Below are positions 1 through 9,081 of a stretch of 64,000 nt of DNA, one piece after another. Each line of letters starts with the position of its first letter. Position 1 is the first letter of the stretch. The stretch is from contig CABSLV010000003.1 in NCBI GenBank assembly GCA_902478645.1, forward strand, positions 27,318 through 91,317, written 5' to 3'. The DNA comes from an uncultured Flavobacteriales bacterium (GTDB taxonomy: Bacteria; Bacteroidota; Bacteroidia; Flavobacteriales; UBA1820). The notes below the pieces were generated by a model that saw only the letters and a list, made by a program, of their open reading frames with translations, had not been told where the DNA came from and did no database searches. Both the position numbers and the translations under genes were made by a program.

Positions 1-125
1 GCCAGATACTGCTTAACATCCAGCCATACCGCATGCTCGTTGGGCTCTACGGCGAAAACCGATTCGTCGAGAGTTACCTTGCGTCCGGTCGGCTTTCCTT
101 TTATGTCTAATACTTCTAATTCCAT
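1..125 (-). CDS. rplD: 50S ribosomal protein L4 (partial, 5' end only)
   Basis: The first 41 codons of L4 are read leftward from an ATG at 125 and run off the window edge. The opening MELEVLDIKG and the segment around VEPNEHAVWLDVKQYL are typical of the L4 N-terminus. L4 binds 23S rRNA and its loop reaches the exit tunnel; that part lies outside the window. Its ATG overlaps the rplC stop by one base (TGATG), so translation is probably coupled. It is the last visible gene of the rpsL-rpsG-fusA-rpsJ-rplC-rplD series. Confidence 0.93.
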   Translation of the reverse strand, partial: MELEVLDIKGKPTGRKVTLDESVFAVEPNEHAVWLDVKQYL

Positions 126-742
126 CACTTTTCGATCATTAAATATGAGTTCTTTGCGCCCGGAACGCATCCTTTCACTACCAGCAGATTCTTGTCTGCT
201 TCCACTTTGAGCACCAGAAGGTTCTTCACCTTAACCCGGTCTCCGCCCATGCGACCTGCCATGCGAAGGCCCTTGAAGACCTTGGCAGGATACGAGCACG
301 CACCGATGGAACCCGGCTTGCGAAGACGGTTGTGCTGACCGTGAGTTGCTTGTCCTACACCACCAAATCCATGACGCTTAACGACACCCTGGTAACCCCG
401 TCCTTTGGAGGTACCTACGACATCCACGAACTCTCCTTCTGCAAACAAGTCTGCCGTCAGAACATCGCCCAGCTTGTAGTCTCCTCCAAAATCCTTGAAT
501 TCGACCACTTTGTGCTTGGGGGTAGTCCCTGCTTTCTTGAAGTGTCCGTTGAGTGCCTTGGTAACGTTCTTTTCTTTCTTGTCATCGAAACCAAGCTGAA
601 GAGCTTCGTACCCGTCAACCTGTGTGGTTCTGACCTGTGTTACTACACACGGACCGCATTCGATGACCGTGCACGGGATGTTCTTCCCGTTCTGGTCAAA
701 AATGCTGGTCATACCGATTTTTTTACCAATTAATCCAGACAT
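125..742 (-). CDS. rplC: 50S ribosomal protein L3
   Basis: This 205-residue protein has the normal bacterial L3 length. It opens MSGLIGKKIGMTSIF and carries the conserved central segment SKGRGYQGVVKRHGFGG (about residues 112-128), followed by ATHGQH and a basic C-terminal half with KVFKGLRMAGRMGGDRV. L3 is an early 50S assembly protein whose extension reaches towards the peptidyl-transferase centre. It follows rpsJ by 100 bases and overlaps rplD by one base, as expected for the start of an S10-type cluster. No truncation is seen. Confidence 0.97.
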   Translation of the reverse strand: MSGLIGKKIGMTSIFDQNGKNIPCTVIECGPCVVTQVRTTQVDGYEALQLGFDDKKEKNVTKALNGHFKKAGTTPKHKVVEFKDFGGDYKLGDVLTADLFAEGEFVDVVGTSKGRGYQGVVKRHGFGGVGQATHGQHNRLRKPGSIGACSYPAKVFKGLRMAGRMGGDRVKVKNLLVLKVEADKNLLVVKGCVPGAKNSYLMIEK

Positions 743-842
743 TTTGTGGTTTTAATTATTGGACAAATTATTTGTAACCGGGACAGCGCTTGACCGCAAG
801 GGGAAACTTGCGGCCAAGGTATCCGAAAAAAATTTCATAAAA

Positions 843-1148
843 TCACACTTTGATCTCTACTTCCACGCCGCTGGGCAACTCCAGTTTCATCAAGGCATCG
901 ATGGTCTTGGACGAGGAGCTGTAGATATCCAGCAGACGTTTGTAAGAACTCAGTTCGAACTGCTCGCGCGATTTCTTATTCACGTGCGGGGAACGCAGCA
1001 CGGTGAATATCTTCTTTTGGGTAGGGAGCGGAATAGGTCCGTTCACTATCGCGCCGGTGGATTTGACGGTCTTGACGATCTTGTCGGCCGACTTGTCCAC
1101 CAAACTGTGGTCATAGGACTTGAGTTTGATACGGATTTTTTGACTCAT
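843..1148 (-). CDS. rpsJ: 30S ribosomal protein S10
   Basis: The 101-residue product opens MSQKIRIKLKSYDHSLVDKS and contains GPIPLPTQKKIFTVLRSPHVNKKSREQF (split motif, residues about 38-65), the S10 signature. S10 is part of the 30S head and doubles as NusE, the partner of NusB and of the NusG KOW domain in transcription-translation coupling. The gene starts 27 bases after fusA, which joins the str and S10 groups into one run, an arrangement usual in Bacteroidetes. Confidence 0.97.
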   Translation of the reverse strand: MSQKIRIKLKSYDHSLVDKSADKIVKTVKSTGAIVNGPIPLPTQKKIFTVLRSPHVNKKSREQFELSSYKRLLDIYSSSSKTIDALMKLELPSGVEVEIKV

Positions 1149-1175
1149 TGTATTCTATGGTCTAAAACTTGTTTC

Positions 1176-3296
1176 TTATTTCTTTGACTTTGCGATTACC
1201 TCATCGGCGATATTGCGAGGCACTTCGGAATAGTGCGAGAACTCCATCGAAGAAGTAGCACGACCCGAGGTCAGCGTACGCAGCGAAGTAACATAACCGA
1301 ACATCTCGGACAGCGGAACATCGGCTTTGACGATGGTAGCACCGGCGCGGTTTTCGGTACCCTTGATGATACCGCGACGACGGTTCAGGTCACCGATCAC
1401 ATCACCCATGTTCTCCTCCGGAGTGGTTACCTCCAGCTTCATGATCGGCTCCAGAAGGATAGGACGAGCCTGCGGAGCAGCTGCCTTATATCCCAACTTA
1501 GCGGCCATTTCGAACGAAAGCTGGTCGGAGTCCACCGGGTGGAACGAACCATCCAGTACGGTGATCTTCATACCCTGCAACTCGTAACCGGCCAACGGTC
1601 CAGCTTCGATCGCTTCCTTGAATCCCTTTTCGATCGAGGGGATGAATTCCTTCGGAATGTTACCACCCTTGATCTCGGAAACAAATTCCAGACCGGTCTT
1701 GCCTTCGGTATTGGGTTCCATGCGGAAGATCACATCGGCGAACTTACCACGACCACCCGTCTGTTTCTTGTACACCTCGCGGTGTTCAACAGTACCCGTG
1801 ATGGCTTCCTTGTAAGCTACCTGAGGCTGACCCTCGTTCACCTCGACGTTGAACTCGCGTTTGAGACGGTCCACGATAATTTCCAAGTGCAACTCACCCA
1901 TACCTGAGATAATCGTCTGGCCCGAATCCTCGTCCGTATGTACACGGAACGTCGGGTCTTCCTCGGCCAACTTGGCCAGGCCCACACCCAGTTTATCCAA
2001 GTCGGCCTGCGTCTTGGGCTCGATCGAAATACCGATCACCGGCTCGGGGAACGTCATCGACTCCAACACGATCGGGTTCTTTTCATCGCACAACGTATCA
2101 CCCGTACGGATATCCTTGAATCCTACTCCAGCACCGATATCACCGGCTTCGATAGAGTCGATCGGCTTCTGCTCCTTGGAGTGCATCTGGAAGATACGCG
2201 AGATACGCTCTTTCTTGTCGGTACGGGGGTTATACACGTACGAACCTGCGTCGAGTTTTCCAGAATACATACGGAAGAAGCACAGACGACCTACGAAGGG
2301 GTCGGTAGCGATCTTGAAGGCCAGAGCTGCCATCGGAGCATCCACATCGGGATTGCGGACAACTTCCTCGTCGGTCTTGGGGTTTACACCCTTGATAGCT
2401 TCCACGTCTGCCGGAGAAGGCAGGAATGCGATCACGCAATCCAACAGTTTCTGAACACCTTTGTTCTTGAACGACGAACCACATAACATCGGGGTGATGT
2501 CCATGGCGATCGTAGCCTTGCGGATAGCCACCAAAAGTTCTTCTTTGGTGATAGAATCCGGATCGGTAAAGAATTTCTCCATCAACTCCTCCGAAGTCTC
2601 GGCAACGGACTCCAAGAGGTGCTGACGCCACTTGGCGCATTCATCCTTCAGATCGTCCGGAATGGGAACCACCTGATAGGTCATACCCTTGTCTTCCTCG
2701 TTCCAGATGATACCTTCCATGGTCAGCAGATCGACCACGCCCTTGAAATCAGCTTCAGAACCGATCGGCACCTGCAGCGGCACCGGGTTGGCACCCAGAC
2801 GCTCCTTGACCTGACGAACGACATTGAAGAAGTCTGCACCGCTGCGGTCCATCTTATTGACGAAACCGATACGCGGAACATTGTATTTGGTTGCCTGACG
2901 CCAAACGGTCTCCGACTGAGGCTCTACGCCGCCCACAGCACAGAACAAAGCTACCGCACCGTCCAAAATACGGAGCGAACGCTCTACCTCCACCGTGAAG
3001 TCCACGTGCCCCGGAGTGTCGATCAGGTTGATTTTGTATTTCTTGGTATCGGGAAGCGCCTGACCCTGATGAGTCGGATAGTTCCAGAACACCGTGGTAG
3101 CAGCCGAAGTAATGGTAATACCACGTTCCTGCTCCTGCGCCATCCAGTCCATCGTAGCGGCACCGTCGTGTACCTCACCTATCTTATGGGTAATACCCGT
3201 GTAGTAGAGGATACGCTCGCTGGTGGTCGTTTTTCCGGCATCGATGTGCGCCATGATACCGATATTGCGGGTAAAATGTAAGTCTCTTTTTGCCAT
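1176..3296 (-). CDS. fusA: Elongation factor G
   Basis: EF-G is the GTPase that drives ribosomal translocation. The 706-residue sequence has the P-loop AHIDAGKTTTSER (about residues 16-28), the switch II motif DTPGHVDF (about 94-101), the NKMD guanine-specificity motif (about 148-151), then domains II to V ending near YVTSLRTLTSGRATSSMEFSHY. Length and motifs are those of the full-length bacterial enzyme. It sits 15 bases after rpsG and 27 before rpsJ. I see no sign of the shorter second EF-G paralogue found in some Bacteroidetes. Confidence 0.97.
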   Translation of the reverse strand: MAKRDLHFTRNIGIMAHIDAGKTTTSERILYYTGITHKIGEVHDGAATMDWMAQEQERGITITSAATTVFWNYPTHQGQALPDTKKYKINLIDTPGHVDFTVEVERSLRILDGAVALFCAVGGVEPQSETVWRQATKYNVPRIGFVNKMDRSGADFFNVVRQVKERLGANPVPLQVPIGSEADFKGVVDLLTMEGIIWNEEDKGMTYQVVPIPDDLKDECAKWRQHLLESVAETSEELMEKFFTDPDSITKEELLVAIRKATIAMDITPMLCGSSFKNKGVQKLLDCVIAFLPSPADVEAIKGVNPKTDEEVVRNPDVDAPMAALAFKIATDPFVGRLCFFRMYSGKLDAGSYVYNPRTDKKERISRIFQMHSKEQKPIDSIEAGDIGAGVGFKDIRTGDTLCDEKNPIVLESMTFPEPVIGISIEPKTQADLDKLGVGLAKLAEEDPTFRVHTDEDSGQTIISGMGELHLEIIVDRLKREFNVEVNEGQPQVAYKEAITGTVEHREVYKKQTGGRGKFADVIFRMEPNTEGKTGLEFVSEIKGGNIPKEFIPSIEKGFKEAIEAGPLAGYELQGMKITVLDGSFHPVDSDQLSFEMAAKLGYKAAAPQARPILLEPIMKLEVTTPEENMGDVIGDLNRRRGIIKGTENRAGATIVKADVPLSEMFGYVTSLRTLTSGRATSSMEFSHYSEVPRNIADEVIAKSKK

Positions 3297-3311
3297 GTTT
3301 TTCTCGGTAGT

Positions 3312-3788
3312 TTAGAATCTGAAGTGCGAGAACGCCTTGTTGGCCTCGGCCATCTTGTGCGTATCCATACGTTTCTTCACGGCAGCACCTTCCTCCTTGG
3401 AAGCAGCCAGAATTTCAGCAGCCAGCTTCTGTGCCATGGATTTCTCATTGCGCAGGCGGGCATACTTGATCAACCATTTGATGGCCATCGACACCTTGCG
3501 ATCCGGACGGATCTGCATCGGGATCTGGAAGGTAGCACCACCCACACGACGCGAACGCACTTCCACGTGCGGCATGATGTTGGTCAAGGCATCTTTCCAG
3601 ATTTCCAGCGGAGTCTTCTCGCCGTCTTTCGACTTTTCACCCACGATATCGAGCGCCTGGTAGAACACCTCGAACGCTACGCTCTTTTTGCCGTCCCACA
3701 TCAGGTTGTTCACAAAACGCGTTACCAGCGTATCGTTGAACTTCGGATCGGGAAGAAGAACTCTTTTTTTAGCTCTTGTCTTTCTCAT
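3312..3788 (-). CDS. rpsG: 30S ribosomal protein S7
   Basis: S7 nucleates the 30S head and contacts the E-site tRNA. The 158-residue product opens MRKTRAKKRVLLPDPKFND and contains GGATFQIPMQIRPDRK (about residues 82-97), a core S7 motif. It lies 38 bases after rpsL and 15 before fusA, the standard str order. In the family S7 can repress its own operon; no specific site could be recognised here. Confidence 0.97.
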   Translation of the reverse strand: MRKTRAKKRVLLPDPKFNDTLVTRFVNNLMWDGKKSVAFEVFYQALDIVGEKSKDGEKTPLEIWKDALTNIMPHVEVRSRRVGGATFQIPMQIRPDRKVSMAIKWLIKYARLRNEKSMAQKLAAEILAASKEEGAAVKKRMDTHKMAEANKAFSHFRF

Positions 3789-3826
3789 TTTTTCATCGAA
3801 TTTTTAATGTGTTGAACGGTTAGGGA

Positions 3827-4231
3827 TTACTTCTTCCCGGATTTTCCGGCAGCCTGTCCATCTTTAGGACGTTTGGCACCGTACTTGGAACGACGCTGCT
3901 TGCGACCGTTCACACCGGCCGTATCCAGCGCACCGCGCACGATGTGATAACGCACACCAGGCAAGTCCTTAACCCTTCCGCCGCGTACCAATACTATCGA
4001 GTGCTCTTGGAGGTTGTGTCCCTCACCGCCGATGTAGGCATTGACCTCGTTTCCGTTGGTCAGGCGCACACGGGCCACCTTACGCATAGCCGAGTTAGGC
4101 TTTTTAGGCGTAGTGGTGTAAACACGCGTGCACACGCCGCGACGCTGGGGGCAGGAATCCAAAGCAGCCGATTTACTCTTCTTGGCGAGTACGGCTCTTC
4201 CTTTTCTTACTAACTGTTGAATGGTTGGCAT
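3827..4231 (-). CDS. rpsL: 30S ribosomal protein S12
   Basis: S12 is the decoding-centre protein of the small subunit. The 134-residue sequence opens MPTIQQLVRKGRAV and has TTPKKPNSAMRKVARVRLTN and GGRVKDLPGVRYH. Both lysines of the PKKP loop and the lysine of GRVKDLP are present, so the common streptomycin-resistance substitutions are absent. The C-terminus is extended and lysine-rich (PKDGQAAGKSGKK). It is the first gene of its operon, with a strong upstream promoter at 4462-4492. Confidence 0.97.
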   Translation of the reverse strand: MPTIQQLVRKGRAVLAKKSKSAALDSCPQRRGVCTRVYTTTPKKPNSAMRKVARVRLTNGNEVNAYIGGEGHNLQEHSIVLVRGGRVKDLPGVRYHIVRGALDTAGVNGRKQRRSKYGAKRPKDGQAAGKSGKK

Positions 4232-4461
4232 TTGTTTTTGCTCTTAAAAAATTATTTATGTTAATGTCTTTTTTCTTCTCTCTCCGGAACGATTCCGAGG
4301 GTTTTCCCGCGGAAAACCACCGTCACCCCGCCGCGTTTTCTCCCGTTTCGTCGCACGATCCTTCAGGTCAAACCCCATCCAGACAAACCACAAAACACTG
4401 ACGCAGAAAGTCTTATCTCTCCAAAACGAGACAGGCTTCCGCACCGGATAATAACGGGTTG
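4232..4461 (-). other. Long 5' leader of the rpsL operon
   Basis: About 225 bases separate the predicted start site (near 4455) from the rpsL ATG. No convincing coding frame is present. The leader contains a GC-rich hairpin (GGTTTTCCGC facing GCGGGAAAACC region, about 4302-4320) followed by an AT-rich, GAGAGAAGAAAA-type stretch just before rpsL. Ribosomal protein operons often use such leaders for autoregulation; no known class is recognised here, so that role is inference. Confidence 0.5.
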
Positions 4462-4492
4462 CAAAGGTAGGATTTTTATCCGAAAAAACAAA
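4462..4492 (-). promoter_or_regulatory. Promoter of rpsL-rpsG-fusA-rpsJ-rplC-rplD
   Basis: On the minus strand a TTTG (4492-4489) is followed after 19 bases by TACCTTTG (4469-4462), an exact match to the Bacteroidetes primary promoter (TTTG, 19-20 bases, TAnnTTTG). The start site should lie about seven bases further on, near 4455. Confidence 0.78.
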
Positions 4493-4628
4493 TCTTTTCC
4501 CGCTCGCTTTTAGTCCTTTATCGCAAAAATCGCTTCGGAGAAAAGCGCGTTTTCGGGAAAGCATTCCCCGCCCTTTTCCCAAGGAAATCCCCCTCCCCTC
4601 CCCGACTCGCCCCGGGGCGAAAAGCAAA

Positions 4629-4667
4629 CGATGCGGTTTCCCATCCGAACGATGGAAAACCGCATCG
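4629..4667 (-). terminator. Terminator-like hairpin after pdxJ
   Basis: Two 17-base arms (4629-4645 and 4651-4667) pair around a five-base loop with a single G-U pair. On the minus strand the hairpin is followed by TTTGCTTTTC, a fair U-rich tail. It separates pdxJ from the rpsL promoter. Confidence 0.7.
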
Positions 4668-4693
4668 AACACTCCGGGCTTCCCGCCCGAAGA

Positions 4694-5428
4694 TTACCGA
4701 GCACCCTCCACTGCGCGGCGGATCTTGTTGCGGTAGGCCCCGATGGTATTTTCAAGTCCCAAATACAAGGCTTCGCTGATCAAGGCATGGCCGATGGACA
4801 CCTCGTCGGTAAAGGGGATCTGACGGATGAAATACTCGATATTGTCCAACGAGAGATCGTGCCCCGCATTGACCCCCAGACCGAGCGAACGGGCGTATTG
4901 TGCAGCCTGCACGTACGGTTCGACCGCCTCGGGATGTCCCTGGGCATACAGGCGGGCAAAACGCTCGGTATAGAGTTCTACACGGTCGGCTCCCGCCTCC
5001 CGGGCACCGTCCACCATCGCTTCGAGCGGATCGACAAAGATCGACACGCGGATGCCGGCGCGGTGAAAACGCGCGGTAACCTCCTTGAGGAAAGCGGTGT
5101 GGGTCTGGGTATCCCAACCGGCGTTGGAAGTGAGGTTGGTCGGCGCATCCGGCACGAGCGTTACCTGCGTGGGAACAGCCCGGGTAACCAGGTCGATGAA
5201 TTCATCGGTAGGGTTTCCCTCGATGTTGTATTCGGTGGTGATCACCGGCAAGAGGTCGAACACATCCTTGTGCGTGATATGGCGCTGGTCGGGACGGGGA
5301 TGCACCGTGATGCCCTCTCCGCCGAAACGCTGGCAGTCGGCCGCCACCCGAATCACATCGGGGACATTTCCTCCGCGCGCATTGCGCAGAGTGGCCACTT
5401 TGTTGATGTTTACACTGAGTTTCGTCAT
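4694..5428 (-). CDS. pdxJ: Pyridoxine 5'-phosphate synthase
   Basis: PdxJ condenses 1-deoxyxylulose 5-phosphate with 3-amino-2-oxopropyl phosphate to give pyridoxine 5'-phosphate, the last ring-forming step of DXP-dependent B6 synthesis. The 244-residue TIM barrel has LSVNINKVATLRNARGG at its start, GGEGITVHPRPDQRHI (about 37-52) and GVNAGHDLSLDN near the end. I chose the ATG at 5428 because it begins the family N-terminus (MTKLSVNIN) and follows AAAAGGAAGTC; the frame is open 17 codons further upstream. It is the last gene of a run starting at ricT. Confidence 0.95.
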   Translation of the reverse strand: MTKLSVNINKVATLRNARGGNVPDVIRVAADCQRFGGEGITVHPRPDQRHITHKDVFDLLPVITTEYNIEGNPTDEFIDLVTRAVPTQVTLVPDAPTNLTSNAGWDTQTHTAFLKEVTARFHRAGIRVSIFVDPLEAMVDGAREAGADRVELYTERFARLYAQGHPEAVEPYVQAAQYARSLGLGVNAGHDLSLDNIEYFIRQIPFTDEVSIGHALISEALYLGLENTIGAYRNKIRRAVEGAR

Positions 5429-5475
5429 GACTTCCTTTTCATTATTTCGGATTGTAATCTTTCCTTTTCTCCGCC

Positions 5476-6147
5476 TCACCTGCGGGAAACGCGCTGCTCG
5501 CTATCCGAGCCTTTGACGATCGTACCCGCCTCGGCCGTCCCTCGGAAACCGACCAAGGGATACACCACGCTCCGCGGCCCGAGAATACTCCCGGGATAAA
5601 GCATGGCATTGCACCCCACTTCGACCCCATCGCCCAGCACCGCGCCGAATTTCTCGCCCGGCAAAGCCAGCCGTCCGTCCGAAAAGTCCAGGCGTATCTC
5701 CCCGGGCAACGAACGGAAATTGGATATCTTGGCCCCCGCGCCCAAATGCGCCCCCATCCCGAGTACCGAATCGCCCACATAGGACAAATGCGGCAGTTGC
5801 ACCCCATCGTACAGCAGGGCATTTTTCACCTCGGTAAAATGTCCGAGCAGACACCCACGCCCCAGGATGACGTCGCCCCGCACGACGGCATGGCGTCGCA
5901 CGACGCTGCCCCGTCCCACCACGATCCGCCCCTCGATCGAGGCTCCATCCTCCACTTCGCCGCCGTCCTCGACCCAGATGTTGTAGGCGATCCGCTTGAG
6001 CGGAAGTTCCGCCAGGCTTTCCGTAGCAAACACTTCACTCAGGCGAGGGACGAGTTCCCACGGATACCGGCAAGCGGCAACCAAGGCCCGGGCAAAAGGA
6101 TGCGCCGAGGAAAAGAAATAAGGGATGAGTGCTTCCCGGCTTTGCAT
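5476..6147 (-). CDS. Left-handed beta-helix protein, GlmU C-terminal-like
   Basis: This 223-residue protein has irregular hexapeptide repeats from about residue 60 to the end (for example GASIEGRIVVGRGSVV and HFTEVKNALL), characteristic of the LbH fold of acyl- and sugar-nucleotide transferases. LPHLSYVGDSVLGMGAHLGAGA closely resembles the acetyltransferase half of GlmU, but no nucleotidyltransferase domain is present. Similar Bacteroidetes proteins are often named sugar-phosphate nucleotidyltransferase-like; the substrate is unknown. The ATG at 6147 is preferred to an upstream TTG. It follows the penicillin-binding protein by 21 bases, so a cell-wall precursor role is plausible but inferred. 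Confidence 0.75.
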   Translation of the reverse strand: MQSREALIPYFFSSAHPFARALVAACRYPWELVPRLSEVFATESLAELPLKRIAYNIWVEDGGEVEDGASIEGRIVVGRGSVVRRHAVVRGDVILGRGCLLGHFTEVKNALLYDGVQLPHLSYVGDSVLGMGAHLGAGAKISNFRSLPGEIRLDFSDGRLALPGEKFGAVLGDGVEVGCNAMLYPGSILGPRSVVYPLVGFRGTAEAGTIVKGSDSEQRVSRR

Positions 6148-6168
6148 GGCACGCAAATCTTTTTTTCC

Positions 6169-8592
6169 TTAGAAAATGATCTCCTCCTCTTCTTCCTGCT
6201 GCCGGTACCGATCGGGCGTAGCGGAATACGTCTCCTCGGAAACGGTCTCCTCGATATCCTCCTCCTCGCTTATCGGTGCGACCGGCGCAACGCGATGTTC
6301 GCAGGAGAGATCGATGGTCACCGGCGTGGAAGGTGCTTCAAATTCGCCTTTCGACACCCCGAGCGAAGGATCGGCGTAACATTTCTTCATGAAGACGGCC
6401 CAGATCGGCATGGCCGACGAAGCCCCCTGCCCGTAGGTCATCGAGCGGAAATGCGCTGCGCGGTCCTCGCAGCCCACCCAGGCACCGGCAGCCAGATTGG
6501 GTACCATGCCGATGAACCAACCGTCCGACTGGTTCTGCGAAGTACCGGTTTTCCCGGCGATGGGGTTGTCAAATTTCCAAGGATAACCCGTTACGTACAT
6601 CGTGTGGTCCGGATCGGGCCCGCGATACGAAGGGTTGTCCCACGAAAAGCGCAAGCGGGCACCCGTTCCGTTTTCGGTAACACCTTCCAGCAGTTTGAGA
6701 ATGGCGTAGGACGATTCCTCGCTCATCACCGCCCGGGAAGGGGTCGCATCCTGATACAGCACCACCCCGTTGTTGTCCTCGATGCGGGTAATGAGGATGG
6801 GCTGGATATAGCTGCCCTTGTTGGCAAAGGTGGCGAAAGCCCCGATCATCTCGTAAAGGGAAATATCGGCCGTACCCAAGCACATCGAAGGGCCGGTGTC
6901 TATCTGGGAGGTAATCCCCAACTTATGCGCCAGGGCGATGATCGGTTCGGTCGTGCCCAAACCTTTGACGATGGCAGCCGTAATAGAGTTCTTCGACATG
7001 GCCAGACCCTTTTTGAGGGTATAGGGAACGTAGTCATACTTGTTGTTCGAGTTGCGCGGCGACCAGTCCTGTGCAATGCCCCACTCGTCGGCCAGGAAGG
7101 TAACCGGCTGGTCGATGTACTCGTAACAGGGCGAGAGTTTCTGCTGATCGATGGCCGTAGCATAGACGAACGGTTTGAAGATGGACCCCGTCTGCCGGCG
7201 CGCCTTCACCACATGGTCGTACTGGAAATACCGATAGTTGATACCTCCCACCCAGGCTTTCACATACCCGGTCTGAGGTTCTACCGCCAGGAAACCGGCA
7301 TTGAGGAAACTCTTGTAATACCGGATGGAATCCATCGGCGTCATTTCCACCTCCCGGGTAGAGGGACGGCCGTTTTCCCAACAGAAGACGGTCATTTTTT
7401 CCTTTGTTTGGAAACTCTGTCGGATTTCGGCTTCGGAAGCCCCCTGCGCCTTGAGGGCACGATAGCGGTCGCTGCGTTTGACGGCCGCATTCATGATGGC
7501 ATCGGCCTGGGCACGGGTGATATTGTAAAACGGCCGCATGGGGTTGGCCTCTTGCCCATAGTCGAACACTTTCTGAAGGTTGGACAGGTGCTCGTTTACC
7601 GCCTCTTCGGCATAGCGCTGCATCCGGGAATCGAGCGTGGTGTATATCCGCAACCCGTCCCGGGAAAGGGAATACGGGCTTCCGTCCGGTTTGCGGACAT
7701 TTTCGAGGTACTCGGGGACGATCTCGCGGATGTATTCGCGGAAATACTGCGCGATGCCCTGCGTATGGGTCTGCATCCGGAAGTCGGTCTGGAGCGGGAG
7801 CGCACGGAGCGAATCCAGTTGCTGCTCGGTGAGCATGCCGTTGCGCTTCATCTGCCCCAGGACCGTGTTGCGCCGCGCCAGGGAATTTTCCGGGTTGCGG
7901 ATCGGATTGTACAGGATAGGGTTCTTGGCCATCCCCACGAGGGTTGCTGCTTCCTCGATGGTCAGTTCCGAAGGCAGTTTGTTGAAATAGGTGAGCGAGG
8001 CATTTTTGATCCCGTACGCATTGTAGAGAAAATCGTACGTATTGAAATACATCGTAATGATCTCATCCTTGGTGTAGCTGCGTTCGAGCTGCGCGGCGAT
8101 GATCCATTCCTGGAATTTCTGGATGACGCGCTCTATCTTGTTTTGCGAAGCATTTTTGGTAAAAAGCTGTTTGGCCAGCTGCTGGGTGAGCGTGCTGGCT
8201 CCTCCCCGACTTCCCAGGAAAACGACCGCACGCATCGTCGAACGCACATCGATGCCCGAATGCTTGCGAAAACGCTCGTCCTCGGTCGCGATCAACGCAT
8301 CGACCAGGTAGGGAGAGAGTTCCTCGAACTTGACCGGCGAACGGTTTTCGTTTTTCCAGATCTTCCCGATGGTCTCCCCATCGGCCGAGATGATCTCCGT
8401 AGCTACGCTCGACTCGGGGTTTTCGATGTCCTCGAAGGTCGGCAACTCGCCGAATACCCCTTTTTCGATCAGGAAAAACAATAAAACAGCCAAGACGATC
8501 CCTGCGGCGAGTCCTCCCCAGAGGATCTTCTTGAAGCGTTTCAAACGGGCCTCCGACCCGCTGTTTTTCTTTCCTTTCCTGTGTTTATCCAT
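6169..8592 (-). CDS. Class A penicillin-binding protein (PBP1A type)
   Basis: This 807-residue bifunctional enzyme polymerises glycan strands and cross-links peptides in the periplasm. A basic N-tail precedes one membrane helix (about 27-46). The glycosyltransferase 51 domain has ATEDERFRKHSGID and GGASTLTQQLAKQLF (about 100-145). The transpeptidase has the serine motif SIFK in RQTGSIFKPFVYA, the SKN motif in AMSKNSITA and KTGTSQNQSDGWF. The protein ends in a long acidic tail (SEEEDIEETVSEE to EEEEEIIF), common in Bacteroidetes PBP1A. It starts six bases after gldH. Confidence 0.93.
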   Translation of the reverse strand: MDKHRKGKKNSGSEARLKRFKKILWGGLAAGIVLAVLLFFLIEKGVFGELPTFEDIENPESSVATEIISADGETIGKIWKNENRSPVKFEELSPYLVDALIATEDERFRKHSGIDVRSTMRAVVFLGSRGGASTLTQQLAKQLFTKNASQNKIERVIQKFQEWIIAAQLERSYTKDEIITMYFNTYDFLYNAYGIKNASLTYFNKLPSELTIEEAATLVGMAKNPILYNPIRNPENSLARRNTVLGQMKRNGMLTEQQLDSLRALPLQTDFRMQTHTQGIAQYFREYIREIVPEYLENVRKPDGSPYSLSRDGLRIYTTLDSRMQRYAEEAVNEHLSNLQKVFDYGQEANPMRPFYNITRAQADAIMNAAVKRSDRYRALKAQGASEAEIRQSFQTKEKMTVFCWENGRPSTREVEMTPMDSIRYYKSFLNAGFLAVEPQTGYVKAWVGGINYRYFQYDHVVKARRQTGSIFKPFVYATAIDQQKLSPCYEYIDQPVTFLADEWGIAQDWSPRNSNNKYDYVPYTLKKGLAMSKNSITAAIVKGLGTTEPIIALAHKLGITSQIDTGPSMCLGTADISLYEMIGAFATFANKGSYIQPILITRIEDNNGVVLYQDATPSRAVMSEESSYAILKLLEGVTENGTGARLRFSWDNPSYRGPDPDHTMYVTGYPWKFDNPIAGKTGTSQNQSDGWFIGMVPNLAAGAWVGCEDRAAHFRSMTYGQGASSAMPIWAVFMKKCYADPSLGVSKGEFEAPSTPVTIDLSCEHRVAPVAPISEEEDIEETVSEETYSATPDRYRQQEEEEEIIF

Positions 8593-8598
8593 CGTATG

Positions 8599-9081
8599 TT
8601 ATTGGATTTCTGACAATTGTATTCTAATCCCCACACTGCTCACCCCCTGCAGTTCGACATTGCGCATCCCGTGCCGCACCGAAAAACCATAACGTCCCAT
8701 CGCTGGGAAACGGAAATCCCGCAGCCACAGCACGCCGTTTTCCTTGACGTTGGACAGGCCGTGTCCGGTCGCCACTCCCTGCGCATCGAACAACTCGCAG
8801 CGCAACGTGTCGCATTGCAAGACCGACTGCGCCGTATCACATACCTGGCCGATGAGATAAATCTCCCGCCAGGGATATCCATCGGAGGTTCGCAAATCCA
8901 CATAGACATCATAGTGAGTAACGGTATCAACCGCCTCCACCTCAAAGGTACAAGCCTCTCCCCGCACCCACTGGTCGTCCGCAAGTGTCTCTACCCGCCG
9001 GTAAAACGCATCGCCCGTGCACGCCGACATCCCTGCCGCCACGCACAACAATACCAACCCGATAAACGCCGACCGTCTCAT
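8599..9081 (-). CDS. gldH: GldH family lipoprotein
   Basis: The 160-residue product has a hydrophobic signal ending in a lipobox (AAGMSAC, Cys about 21), then the short GldH domain with YDVYVDLRTSDGYPWREIYLIG and NVKENGVLWLRDFRFPAMGRYGF. GldH is needed for gliding in Flavobacterium but is conserved in non-motile Bacteroidales, where its job is unclear. The gene abuts the ricT-like stop exactly and runs into the PBP gene six bases later; this ricT-gldH-PBP order is common in the phylum and suggests an envelope role. No other gliding gene is in the window. Confidence 0.82.
   Translation of the reverse strand: MRRSAFIGLVLLCVAAGMSACTGDAFYRRVETLADDQWVRGEACTFEVEAVDTVTHYDVYVDLRTSDGYPWREIYLIGQVCDTAQSVLQCDTLRCELFDAQGVATGHGLSNVKENGVLWLRDFRFPAMGRYGFSVRHGMRNVELQGVSSVGIRIQLSEIQ

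Noticed and set aside
4010..4130. Possible streptomycin-resistance changes in rpsL
   Set aside because: Both loop lysines and the GRVKDLP lysine are present.
4256..4672. 138-codon minus frame upstream of rpsL
   Set aside because: It spans the promoter, the leader and the pdxJ hairpin, and has no similarity.
5746..8484. Long plus-strand frame opposite the LbH and PBP genes
   Set aside because: Antisense shadow; the minus genes have full motifs and tight spacing.
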